Positions 1-10,900 of a stretch of 64,000 nt of DNA are shown here, piece by piece. The stretch spans positions 27,179,661 through 27,243,660 of the forward strand of contig CM067309.1 of NCBI GenBank assembly GCA_034231615.1, written 5' to 3'. Source of the DNA: Meghimatium bilineatum (taxonomy: Eukaryota; Mollusca; Gastropoda; Stylommatophora; Philomycidae). How positions within the stretch are numbered: the stretch's first letter is position 1; every line of letters starts with the position of its first letter. The position numbers were made by a program, and so were the translations under genes. The notes under the pieces were generated by a model. It was given only the letters and a program-made list of their open reading frames with translations. It did not search any database and had not been told where the DNA came from.

Positions 1-207
1 GCAGGCAAAAACAATTACGAAATCATGGGAAAATTGACAAAACCAGCAAAATAACAACGTCACTTCCTATCTTAACATAGCCAGTCATAGTGTGGGGAAA
101 TTATAGAGCACAAAGACTAGGCATATGTATCTTTATGTAACTTTCAAACGGAAAAAAAAAGAAAATACGTAAACATAAAAAAAAATTAATACAGAGAATG
201 GGTGCTT
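1..207. other. Left flank, nothing recognised
   Basis: AT-rich single-copy-looking sequence with A runs. No coding region, RNA gene or repeat was recognised. Its last bases are the original left neighbour of the satellite before the LINE inserted. Confidence 0.5.
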
Positions 208-218
208 AGATCTGGTTG
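208..218. repeat. LINE target-site duplication, left copy
   Basis: The 11-mer agatctggttg at 208-218 recurs exactly at 4795-4805, bracketing the LINE. Direct repeats of this size are what target-primed reverse transcription leaves. The adjacent bases differ (t before the left copy, a before the right), although the AAG-type tail makes the right-hand limit uncertain by a base or two. Confidence 0.85.
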
Positions 219-1059
219 CCTGGGGGGGGGGGCGACCATCCCCTACCAGGCGCGTCCACAGGTTGCGGATCGTGGAACAACCTCCGGATATGGAGTCTCC
301 ATATCTGGTGGTTGGCTGCAATATAAGACAGATCTCTGGACGAATAATCCAGATTTCTGGACGAATAAGCAGTCGCGGACAAACTGGCGATGTTGCCCAA
401 CAGGACGGGGTGGGATATCAGGTGGCACTGATATCTCCACTGAAATACCCCATGCGTCTCGTGACGGGCAGCATCAAGCGAGTATGAGCCGCTATAAGCT
501 CAAGCCAACAGCTGGGGTCATTGACCCCAGCATGCGCGTCCCCCAGGGTTGGGGGGACCTTTAAAATAGGGGAATATGGGAAACTATTTTCTAAAACATA
601 CAAAGGGAGAAGTCAGTAAAACCCTACTTAGGCCCCAATCAGCTCCATCCCATAAAGGAAAAAGGCAGGAAAACTTAAAAAATTCCCCTAACTGCTGGGC
701 AGGTGGCGCTCAAGAGTCCAGAAAGACAGGCCACCTAGGAGATGGAAAACTCTACACAAAGCCTGGACAGATGGTGCTCATGATCCCGGGAGGGTAGACC
801 ATCTAAGGAAAGCAAACCTAAAAAAAATAGCTGGCGGAAATCGGATGCACTTGGCCATATGGCGCATAACAAAGTGCAACGTACCTCATATACACTCGTG
901 CAGATTGAGACAATGGATTCTAGGTATGGTGCTCTTCCTGAGGAGTCCCACCAGGCGGGTAGAGTGCCGGGCCCCATGCCTCGAAGGGGCCCACCCTAAG
1001 CTACTGGTGGTCACCCTGGCCCATTTTGGAAGACCAGGAAATGGGAACAGCGGGAAATT
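219..1059 (+). promoter_or_regulatory. LINE 5' leader with hairpins
   Basis: Internal promoters of LINEs lie in this position. Visible structure includes an inverted repeat at 284-308 (arms 287-295 and 297-305 perfect, one-base loop), a perfect 9-bp stem with a one-base loop at 512-530, a G/C-rich stem around 538-559, and a 13-bp direct repeat, tctggacgaataa, near 333 and 356. No long ORF1 is open here. The function of the hairpins is unknown; ribozyme or translation roles would be inference. Confidence 0.5.
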
Positions 1060-1063
1060 ATGA
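845..1063 (+). pseudogene. Possible ORF1 remnant of the LINE
   Basis: A 72-codon frame ends with TGA at 1061-1063, which overlaps the ORF2 ATG at 1060 (ATGA). Its last 30 codons resemble in spacing the region upstream of the endonuclease in the minus-strand relative at about 54540-54620; both contain a P-x-LL-x-V motif followed by a P-G pair. A typical Jockey-type ORF1 is several hundred residues with zinc knuckles. None are seen here, so ORF1 is truncated, frameshifted or absent in this copy. It could also be chance reading. Confidence 0.3.
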
Positions 1064-4000
1064 CTGGTCAAACCACACGACAGACAAAAGGACTAAACAT
1101 ACTGCATTGGAATGCGGAAGGCATTTACCACAAAAAGCAGGCACTAACAGCTAGACTGGATAACGACAAGATTGATGTGGCTTGTATACAAGAAACCCAT
1201 CTTAACCTAAACCATAGATTCTCTATCAGGGGCTACCAAACATTCAGACAGGACAGAGAAGGGCATAAGGGAGGGGTACTTACACTGATACGCAACACCA
1301 TTCCAACAAAGCAGATAGAAATAAATACAATAGGAGAATCAGAGATTATAGAAACAGATGTGTACATAGAAAACCAGCCCATCAGAATTTATAACATATA
1401 CAGCCCAGTAGGAAGAGCCCTTAAATTAGAAAGAATGGATATTACAGACACACACTGTATTGTAGTGGGTGACTTTAACAGCCACTCTGAAAGGTGGGGC
1501 TACCAGCAAACTGACTCAAGAGGAGAAGAAGTGGAAGAATGGGAAATCCATAACAATCTATTTCTGTTGAATGCACAGGATGATCCCCCAACTTTCTACT
1601 CAAGGAGATGGAAATCAACATCAACCCCAGATTTAGCGTTTGCCACTGGCGATTTATCCCATAAAATATGTAGAATAGTTATGAACCAGCTAGGGGACAG
1701 TGACCACAAACCAATAAAACTCACTATCAACCTTAACTACACACAGGAAGAGCAGAAACCTCTTCCCCGCTGGAACTATAAGAGAGCAGACTGGGACAAA
1801 TTTGCAAAACTCTCAGACGCATATAGTGAGCCTATCAACACCCATCAAAAAAAAATTAAGAACATGACGGAAAAGCTAACTGAGGCAATACTTAGGGCAG
1901 CAAAAGATGCAATACCAAGAGGGGCAAGAAAAAACTACAAACCGTACTGGTCCAAAGAAATACAAAAGCTTGAAGAAGACCTGAATATGGCCAGAGAATT
2001 AGCAGAAACAGAGCAGAGTACAGAAAGCAATATTGCTCTCAAGGCAGCCTCAGCTAAATACAAGAGAGAGGTAAAAACATCAGCAAGGAGGAGATGGATC
2101 GAAAAAACCGAGAGCCTTAACATGGACAAAGATGGAAACAAACTCTGGAAACTTGCCAAGGCATTGAGTGATGAAAACAGTAGCCGACCTCCAATAACAC
2201 TTGAATATAATAACAAAATGCACACGGGAAAAGCAGCAGCAAACATTTTCATTAAAAATTATGCAACTGTGAGCCAGATAAACATACCAAAAGAAAGAAA
2301 AATAGAAGTCAAGAATGAAATCCATGGACTAAAGGATATGCCTATGGTTATAGAAGAGCAAATGTTGGCAAAATTTACGGAAACTGAGCTAGAAGAAGCA
2401 CTACAGAACCTTAAACTCAAGAAGTCACCAGGTAAAGATGGGGTTACCAATGAGATGCTTATGAAACTGGGGCCTAGAGCAAAGAGAAAACTTCTAAACA
2501 TAGTAAATACTAGCTGGAGAACAGGACAGGTGCCCACCGCATGGAAAGAAGCTATCATGGTACCCATTTTAAAGCAAGGCAAAGACAAACTCGACCCAAG
2601 TAGTTATAGACCTGTCAGTCTCCTCAGCTGTATGGGCAAATTGATGGAGAAAATGGTCAACAGAAGATTCATGTGGCACTTGGAAGGAAAACAACTCATA
2701 GCAGCACAACAGAGCGGCTTCCGACAACACAGATCAACAGAGGACCAGGTCGCCTACATAGCCCAAGAGATTGAAGACGCATACCAAGAAAAAAAACACA
2801 CGCTTGCAGTGTGGGTTGACATGGAGAAGGCATTTGACAAAGTTTGGAAAGATGGACTCAAGAACAAGCTCCTTAGACTAGGAATCAGAGGACACTTATA
2901 TAACTGGATATGCAACTATATGGAAAAAAGAACAGCTAGAGTGCAAGTACAGGGAAAACGTAGCAGGAAGAGAATACTAGAACAAGGTGTCCCGCAAGGA
3001 GGTGTACTATCCCCTACACTCTTCTTAATTTACATAAATGATATTATGGAGGGCATACCAACTGGGGTACACTCTGCAATGTATGCAGATGACCTGGCCT
3101 TGTGGACAGGAGGGGTGACAATAACAGTTGCAAAAAATAGAATGCAAGGGGCACTGCACAAACTAGAAAGCTGGACCAAGAAATGGTTGCTTACCATTAA
3201 TGAAAAGAAAACCACACACACAATATTCACACTAACCAACAAGGTACAGAAAACAACACTAAAAATAAACAATCACGTTCTCCCACTAGAGCAGAACCCA
3301 ACATACCTCGGAATTACTCTTGACTCTAGAATGACATGGGCAAAACAGACAGAAAAAGCAGAGAAACGAGCCAGAAATAGAATGGCAATAATGAAAAAGT
3401 TAGCAGGCACAAACTGGGGAGCGGACAGCAAAATCTTGAAAAGGCTATACACAGGTAGAGTTAGGCCAGTACTAGAGTATGGCATCGCAGCTTGGGCCAC
3501 AGCATCTAAAACGCAATTCAACAAAATAAACAAAACCCAGAATCAAGCTACACGTATTATCACTGCATCTATGAAATCTACACCCATAAATACATTAGAA
3601 ACAATAACTGGCCTTCAGTCAATGGAAGATAGAAGAGACATGAAAGTAGTTCAACAAGCAGAAAAATACAAGAGACTCCTGAATCACCCTATGCACCAAA
3701 GAATTAATGGCTATGGCAAAAGCAGGCTGGAGAGGAGCAACTTCTCAGCAAATGCAAAGAAACTGATACAAAAGGCACCAACTATAGGACAAGCGAAACC
3801 AAGGCCCATACAACTAGTCAGTATCATCCCCCCTTGGGCATACAGACTCCCACAACTAAAAGAACAAATAGAAGGTATAGAAAAGAAAGGAACCCAGACA
3901 GAATTGGAGAGAAAGCGTATCACAGAACAACACATCACAGTTAATTACCCACAAGATGCATGGACCCATGCCTATACAGATGGCTCGGCCACAAACGCAA

Positions 4001-4764
4001 TTGAGAATGGAGGTGGAGGGGTGGCCCTCAGACTAAAATGCGGGAAAGATGTTACTCTAGCCATAGCTACAGGCAAGCTCTCAACCAATTTTAAAGCAGA
4101 AATGGAAGCTCTCAAGAAAGCAGCAGAAACTATCTTACAACACAAAGAACAAGTGCACAGGAATATTGTACTACTAACAGATGCACTCTCTGTCATAACA
4201 GCACTGAAGCTACACAAGAGCACCGAACTGAATGAATTGAGGGCAGTGCTAGTTCAGTTGTACAATAATTTCCAAAGAGTAGTGATCCAGTGGATACCGG
4301 CACACTGTAACATTGAAGGGAATGAAGTTGCAGATAGACTGGCCAAAGAAGGAGGGAAGTTACCTCAAGAAGACTATCTGGTCAGTTATGAAGAAGTGAA
4401 GACCATCATTAAAGGCAACTATAATAAAAAAAAGTGGAAAGAAGACCACCCCAAATATAATGCAGATGACGGGTATTACCAACTGTCCAGAAGAGACCAG
4501 GTTATCCTGCTGCGCCTCAGAACTGGTCACAACAAAATGAGACATCATTCGTACACCAAATTCAAAATAGGGACAACTGGGCTCTGCCATTGCAGCCTTG
4601 CAAATATGACAGCAGAACATATCCTACAAGAATGTCCCCAGTATGCAGACCTGAGAAACAAGACATGGCCCACCCCAATCAGTGTTGAAGAGAAACTGTA
4701 TGGCACAATGGACACTTTAAAACAGACAGCAGCCTATATCATAGAATCCGAAGTCCCAACCTGA
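1060..4764 (+). CDS. LINE ORF2: endonuclease, reverse transcriptase, RNase H
   Basis: A 1234-residue polyprotein that nicks target DNA, copies LINE RNA onto the nick and degrades the RNA strand. The APE-type endonuclease spans residues 12-225, with WNAEG at 17-21, QETHL at 44-48, GDFNSH at 137-142 and SDHKP at 214-218. The RT spans about 440-760, with KSPGKDG at 455-461, SYRPVSL at 515-521, VDMEKAFD at 586-593, GVPQGGVLSP at 643-652 and the catalytic YADD at 675-678. The RNase H spans about 965-1097, with D974 in TDGS, E1014, D1041, H1082 and D1092. The C-terminus has C-x-C-x8-H-x4-C at 1176-1192. No internal stop or frameshift is present and all catalytic residues seen are intact. The start was chosen because an in-frame stop lies at 997 and this is the first ATG after it; the ATG overlaps the upstream stop, suggesting reinitiation. 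Length fits Jockey/I ORF2 proteins. Confidence 0.93.
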   Translation: MTGQTTRQTKGLNILHWNAEGIYHKKQALTARLDNDKIDVACIQETHLNLNHRFSIRGYQTFRQDREGHKGGVLTLIRNTIPTKQIEINTIGESEIIETDVYIENQPIRIYNIYSPVGRALKLERMDITDTHCIVVGDFNSHSERWGYQQTDSRGEEVEEWEIHNNLFLLNAQDDPPTFYSRRWKSTSTPDLAFATGDLSHKICRIVMNQLGDSDHKPIKLTINLNYTQEEQKPLPRWNYKRADWDKFAKLSDAYSEPINTHQKKIKNMTEKLTEAILRAAKDAIPRGARKNYKPYWSKEIQKLEEDLNMARELAETEQSTESNIALKAASAKYKREVKTSARRRWIEKTESLNMDKDGNKLWKLAKALSDENSSRPPITLEYNNKMHTGKAAANIFIKNYATVSQINIPKERKIEVKNEIHGLKDMPMVIEEQMLAKFTETELEEALQNLKLKKSPGKDGVTNEMLMKLGPRAKRKLLNIVNTSWRTGQVPTAWKEAIMVPILKQGKDKLDPSSYRPVSLLSCMGKLMEKMVNRRFMWHLEGKQLIAAQQSGFRQHRSTEDQVAYIAQEIEDAYQEKKHTLAVWVDMEKAFDKVWKDGLKNKLLRLGIRGHLYNWICNYMEKRTARVQVQGKRSRKRILEQGVPQGGVLSPTLFLIYINDIMEGIPTGVHSAMYADDLALWTGGVTITVAKNRMQGALHKLESWTKKWLLTINEKKTTHTIFTLTNKVQKTTLKINNHVLPLEQNPTYLGITLDSRMTWAKQTEKAEKRARNRMAIMKKLAGTNWGADSKILKRLYTGRVRPVLEYGIAAWATASKTQFNKINKTQNQATRIITASMKSTPINTLETITGLQSMEDRRDMKVVQQAEKYKRLLNHPMHQRINGYGKSRLERSNFSANAKKLIQKAPTIGQAKPRPIQLVSIIPPWAYRLPQLKEQIEGIEKKGTQTELERKRITEQHITVNYPQDAWTHAYTDGSATNAIENGGGGVALRLKCGKDVTLAIATGKLSTNFKAEMEALKKAAETILQHKEQVHRNIVLLTDALSVITALKLHKSTELNELRAVLVQLYNNFQRVVIQWIPAHCNIEGNEVADRLAKEGGKLPQEDYLVSYEEVKTIIKGNYNKKKWKEDHPKYNADDGYYQLSRRDQVILLRLRTGHNKMRHHSYTKFKIGTTGLCHCSLANMTAEHILQECPQYADLRNKTWPTPISVEEKLYGTMDTLKQTAAYIIESEVPT

Positions 4765-4780
4765 CTGAGTAATGATCGCC

Positions 4781-4797
4781 GAAGAAGAAGAAGAAGA
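4781..4797 (+). repeat. GAA-type 3' tail of the LINE
   Basis: Five to six GAA/AAG triplets end the element 16 bp after its stop codon, instead of a poly(A) tail. Short simple-sequence tails are known in several LINE clades and here mark the 3' boundary. Confidence 0.75.
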
Positions 4798-4805
4798 TCT
4801 GGTTG
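4795..4805. repeat. LINE target-site duplication, right copy
   Basis: Exact 11-bp match to 208-218. The first recognisable satellite monomer begins about 10 bp further on, so the insertion lies just outside the array. Confidence 0.85.
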
Positions 4806-4815
4806 AAACTATAAC

Positions 4816-4933
4816 TGAATAGCGGAGAACGTGCATCTATGACCGGCAGAGATAGTGCAATTATGACCGGCGGAGATCGTGTATCTATGACCGGCGGAGA
4901 TTGTGCATCTATGAATAGCGGAGATCTGCATCT
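4816..4933 (+). repeat. Satellite, diverged left edge
   Basis: About five monomers of a distinct type, with tgaccggcggagat in place of tgaatagcggggaa and with cgtgcatct where the core has tgtgtatct. One base is missing near 4926 (23-bp monomer), which breaks the 24-bp phase. Old diverged monomers at the margin and homogenised ones inside are expected where unequal exchange spares the edges. Similar mixed monomers continue inside the phased block to about 5150. Confidence 0.85.
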
Positions 4934-7900
4934 ATGAATAGCGGAGAACGTGCATCTGTGAATAGCGGAGATCGTGCATCTATGAATAGCAGAGAACGTG
5001 CATCTATTACCGGCAGAGATAGTGCAGTTATGACTGGCGGAGATAGTGCAGTTATGACCGGCGGAGATAGTGCAACTATGACTGGCAGAGATCGTGTATC
5101 AATGAATAGTGGGGAATGTGTATCTATGAATATCGGAGATCGTTCATCTATGAATAGCGGGGAGTGTGCATCTATGAATAACGGGGATCGTGCATCTATG
5201 AATAGAGGGGAGTGTGTATCTATGAATAACGGGGAGTGTGTATCTATGAATAGTGGGGAATGTGTATCTATGAATAGCGGGGAGTGTGTATCTATGAATA
5301 GTGGGGAATGTGTATCTATGAATAGCGGGTATCGTGCATCTATGAATAGCGAGGAGTGTGCATCTATGAATAGCGGGGAATGTGTATCTATGAATAGTGG
5401 GGAATGTGTATCTATGAATAGCGAGGAATGTGTATCTATGAATAGCGGGGAATGTGTATCTATGAATAGTGGGGAATGTGTATCTATGAATAGTAGGGAA
5501 TGTGTATCTATGAATAGCGAGGAATGTGTATTTATGAATAGCGGGAAATGTGTATCTATGAATAGTGGGGAATGTGTATCTATGAATAGCGAGGAATGTG
5601 TATCTATGAATAGCGAGGAATGTGTATTTATGAATAGCGGGAAATGTGTATCTATGAATAGTGGGGAATGTGTATCTATGAATAGCGAGGAATGTGTATC
5701 TATGAATAGCGGGTATCGTGCATCTATGAATAGCGAGGAATGTGTATCTATGAATAGCGGGTATCGTGTATCTATGAATAGCGAGGAATGTGTATCTATG
5801 AATAGCGGGTATCGTGTATCTATGAATAGCGAGGAATGTGTATCTATGAATAGCGGGGAATGTGTATCTATGAATAGCGGGGAATGTGTATCTATGAATA
5901 ACGGGTATCGTGTATCTATGAATAGCGAGGAATGTGTATCTATGAATAGCGAGGAATGTGTATCTATGAATAGCGGGGAATGTGTATCTATGAATAGTGG
6001 GGAATGTGTATCTATGAATAGCGAGGAATGTGTATCTATGAATAGTGGGGAATGTGTATCTATGAATAGCGGGGAATGTGTATCTATGAATAGCGGGGAA
6101 TGTGTATCTATGAATAGCGGGGAATGTGTATCTATGAATAGTGGGGAATGTGTATCTATGAATAGCGGGGAATGTGTATCTATGAATAGCGGGGAATATG
6201 TATCTATGAATAGCGGGTATCGTGTATCTATGAATAGCGAGGAATGTGTATCTATGAATAGCGGGGAATGTGTATCTATGAATAGTGGGGAATGTGTATC
6301 TATGAATAGCGAGGAATGTGTATCTATGAATAGCGGGGAATGTGTATCTATGAATAGTGGGGAATGTGTATCTATGAATAGCGAGGAATGTGTATCTATG
6401 AATAGCGAGGAATGTGTATCTATGAATAGCGAGGAATGTGTATCTATGAATAGCGAGGAATGTGTATCTATGAATAGCGGGGAATGTGTATCTATGAATA
6501 GCGAGGAATGTGTATCTATGAATAGCGAGGAATGTGTATCTATGAATAGCGAGGAATGTGTATCTATGAATAGCGAGGAATGTGTATCTATGAATAGCGA
6601 GGAATGTGTATCTATGAATAGCGGGGAATGTGTATCTATGAATAGCGAGGAATGTGTATCTATGAATAGCGAGGAATGTGTATCTATGAATAGCGAGGAA
6701 TGTGTATCTATGAATAGCGAGGAATGTGTATCTATGAATAGCGAGGAATGTGTATCTATGAATAGCGAGGAGTGTGTATCTATGAATAGCGAGGACTGTG
6801 TATCTATGAATAGCGAGGAGTGTGTATCTATGAATAGTGGGGAATGTGTATCTATGAATAGCGGGTATCGTGCATTTATGAATAGCGAGGAGTGTGTATC
6901 TATGAATAGCGGGGAATGTGTATCTATGAATAGCGGGTATCGTGCATCTATGAATAGCGGGTATCGTGCATCTATGAATAGCGGGTATCGTGCATCTATG
7001 GATAGCGGGGAGTGTGTATCTATGAATAGCGAGGAGTGTGTATCTATGAATAGTGGGGAATGTGTATCTATGAATAGCGAGGAATGTGTATCTATGAATA
7101 GCGGGTATCGTGCATCTATGAATAGCGAGGAGTGTGTATCTATGAATAGCGAGGAGTGTTTATCTATGAATAGCGAGGAGTGTGTATCTATGAATAGTGG
7201 GGAATGTGTATCAATGAATAGCGAGGAGTGTGTATCTATGAATAGTGGGGGATGTGTATCTATGAATAGCGGGTATCGTGCATCTATGAATAGCGAGGAA
7301 TGTGTATCTATGAATAGCGGAGAATGTGTATCTATGAATAGTGGAGAATGTGTATCTATGAATAGCGAGAAATGTGTATCTATGAATAGCGAGGAATGTG
7401 TATCTATGAATAGCGAGGAATGTGTATCTATGAATAGCGAGGAATGTGTATCTATGAATAGCGAGGAATGTGTATCTATGAATAGCGAGGAATATGTATC
7501 TATAAATAGCGGGTATCGTGTATCTATGAATAGCGAGGAATGTGTATGTATGAATAGCGGGTATCGTGTATCTATGAATAGCGAGGAATGTGTATCTATG
7601 AATAGCGAGTATCGTGTATCTATGAATAGCGAGGAATGTGTATCTATGAATAGCGGGGAATGTGTATCTATGAATAGCGGGGAATGTGTATCTATGAATA
7701 ACGGGTATCGTGTATCTATGAATAGCGAGGAATGTGTATCTATGAATAGCGAGGAATGTGTATCTATGAATAGCGGGGAATGTGTATCTATGAATAGTGC
7801 GGAATGTGTATCTATGAATAGCGAGGAATGTGTATCTATGAATAGTGGGGAATGTGTATCTATGAATAGCGGGGAATGTGTATCTATGAATAGCGGGGAA

Positions 7901-10900
7901 TGTGTATCTATGAATAGCGGGGAATGTGTATCTATGAATAGTGGGGAATGTGTATCTATGAATAGCGGGGAATATGTATCTATGAATAGCGGGTATCGTG
8001 TATCTATGAATAGCGAGGAATGTGTATCTATGAATAGCGGGGAATGTGTATCTATGAATAGTGGGGAATGTGTATCGATGAATAGCGGGTATCGTGCATC
8101 TATGAATAGCGAGGAGTGTGCATCTATGAATAGCGGGGAATGTGTATCTATGAATAGTAGGGAATGTGTATCTATGAATAGCGAGGAATGTGTATTTATG
8201 AATAGCGGGGAATGTGTATCTATGAATAGTGGGGAATGTGTATCTATGAATAGCGAGGAATGTGTATCTATGAATAGCGGGTATCGTGCATCTATGAATA
8301 GCGAGGAGTGTGTATCTATGAATAGCGAGGAGTGTTTATCTATGAATAGCGAGGAGTGTGTATCTATGAATAGTGGGGAATGTGTATCTATGAATAGCGA
8401 GGAGTGTGTGTCTATGAATAGTGGGGGATGTGTATCTATGAATAGCGGGGAATGTGTATCTATGAATAGTGGGGAATGTGTATCTATGAATAGCGAGGAA
8501 TGTGTATCTATGTATAGCGAGGAATGTGTATCTATGAATAGCGAGGAATGTGTATCTATGAATAGCGAGGAATATGTATCTATAAATAGCGGGTATCGTG
8601 TATCTATGAATAGCGAGGAATGTGTATCTATGAATAGCGGGTATCGTGTATCTATGAATAGCGAGGAATGTGTATCTATGAATAGCGGGTATCGTATATC
8701 TATGAATAGCGAGGAATGTGTATCTATGAATAGCGGGGAATGTGTATCTATGAATAGCGGGGAATGTGTATCTATGAATAACGGGTATCGTGTATCTATG
8801 AATAGCGAGGAATGTGTATCTATGAATAGTGGGGAATGTGTATCTATGAATAGCGGGGAATGTGTATCTATGAATAGCGGGGAATGTGTATCTATGAATA
8901 GCGGGGAATGTGTATCTATGAATAGTGGGGAATGTGTATCTATGAATAGCGGGGAATGTGTATCTATGAATAGCGGGGAATATGTATCTATGAATAGCGG
9001 GTATCGTGTATCTATGAATAGCGAGGAATGTGTATTTATGAATAGCGGGGAATGTGTATCTATGAATAGTGGGGAATGTGTATCTATGAATAGCGATGAA
9101 TGTGTATCTATGAATAGCGGGGAATGTGTATCTATGAATAGTGGGGAATGTGTATCTATGAATAGCGAGGAATGTGTATCTATGAATAGCGAGGAATGTG
9201 TATCTATGAATAGCGAGGAATGTGTATCTATGAATAGCGAGGAATGTGTATCTATGAATAGCGGGGAATGTGTATCTATGAATAGCGAGGAATGTGTATC
9301 TATGAATAGCGAGGAATGTGTATCTATGAATAGCGAGGAATGTGTATCTATGAATAGCGAGGAATGTGTATCTATGAATAGCGAGGAATGTGTATCTATG
9401 AATAGCGGGGAATGTATATCTATGAATAGCGAGGAATGTGTATCTATGAATAGCGAGGAATGTGTATCTATGAATAGCGAGGAATGTGTATCTATGAATA
9501 GCGAGGAATGTGTATCTATGAATAGCGAGGAATGTGTATCTATGAATAGCGAGGAGTGTGTATCTATGAATAGCGAGGACTGTGTATCTATGAATAGCGA
9601 GGAGTGTGTATCTATGAATAGTGGGGAATGTGTATCTATGAATAGCGGGTATCGTGCATTTATGAATAGCGAGGAGTGTGTATCTATGAATAGCGGGGAA
9701 TGTGTATCTATGAATAGCGGGTATCGTGCATCTATGAATAGCGGGTATCGTGCATCTATGAATAGCGGGTATCGTGCATCTATGGATAGCGGGGAGTGTG
9801 TATCTATGAATAGCGAGGAGTGTGTATCTATGAATAGTGGGGAATGTGTATCTATGAATAGCGAGGAATGTGTATCTATAAATAGCGGGTATCGTGCATC
9901 TATGAATAGCGAAGAGTGTGTATCTATGAATAGCGAGGAATGTTTATCTATGAATAGTGGGGAATGTGTATCTATGAATAGCGAGGAGTGTGTATCTATG
10001 AATAGTGGGGGATGTGTATCTATGAATAGCGGGTATCGTGCATCTATGAATAGCGAGGAATGTGTATCTATGAATAGCGGAGAATGTGTATCTATGAATA
10101 GTGGAGAATGTGTATCTATGAATAGCGAGAAATGTGTATCTATGAATAGCGAGGAATGTGTATCTATGAATAGCGGGGAATGTGTATGTATGAATAGTGG
10201 GGAATGTGTATCTATGAATAGTGGGGAATGTGTATCTATGAATAGCGAGGAATGTGTATCTATGAATAGCGAGGAATGTGTATCTATGAATAGCGAGGAA
10301 TGTGTATCTATGAATAGCGAGGAATATGTATCTATAAATAGCGGGTATCGTGTATCTATGAATAGCGAGGAATGTGTATCTATGAATAGCGGGTATCGTG
10401 TATCTAGGAATAGCGAGGAATGTGTATCTATGAATAGCGGGTATCATGTATCTATGAATAGCGAGGAATGTGTATCTATGAATAGCGGGGAATGTGTATC
10501 TATGAATAGCGGGGAATGTGTATCTATGAATAACGGGTATCGTGTATCTATGAATAGCGAGGAATGTGTATCTATGAATAGCGAGGAATGTGTATCTATG
10601 AATAGCTGGGAATGTGTATCTATGAATAGTGGGGAATGTGTATCTATGAATTGCGAGGAATGTGTATCTATGAATAGTGGGGAATGTGTATCTATGAATA
10701 GCGGGGAATGTGTATCTATGAATAGCGGGGAATGTGTATCTATGAATAGCGGGGAATGTGTATCTATGAATAGTGGGGAATGTGTATCTATGAATAGCGG
10801 GGAATGTGTATCTATGAATAGCGGGGAATATGTATCTATGAATAGCGGGTATCGTGTATCTATGAATAGCGAGGAATGTGTATCTATGAATAGCGGGGAA

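Larger units (their letters stand above)
219..4794 (+). mobile_element. Full-length non-LTR retrotransposon, Jockey/I-like with RNase H
   Basis: This is a 4.58-kb element bounded by an exact 11-bp TSD. In order it contains a G11 run at the 5' junction (222-232), an 840-bp leader with strong hairpins, a single intact endonuclease-RT-RNase H ORF (1060-4764), a 16-bp spacer and a short GAA-repeat tail. RNase H plus a C-terminal Cys-His motif places it in the Jockey/I group rather than RTE. An intact ORF and an unmutated TSD indicate a young and possibly active copy. Diverged relatives occur at 29875-30180, 54130-54850, 31190-31760 and 55490-56030. The exact clade cannot be named without a tree. 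Confidence 0.88.

Noticed and set aside
222-232. G11 run as a regulatory G-quadruplex
   Set aside because: A single homopolymer at the LINE 5' junction is better explained as untemplated or cap-related G addition, and its length may be uncertain.
9944-10447. Minus-strand open frames inside the satellite (IHRYTF and FIDTHS repeats)
   Set aside because: They are the complementary reading of the same monomer and are open by composition.
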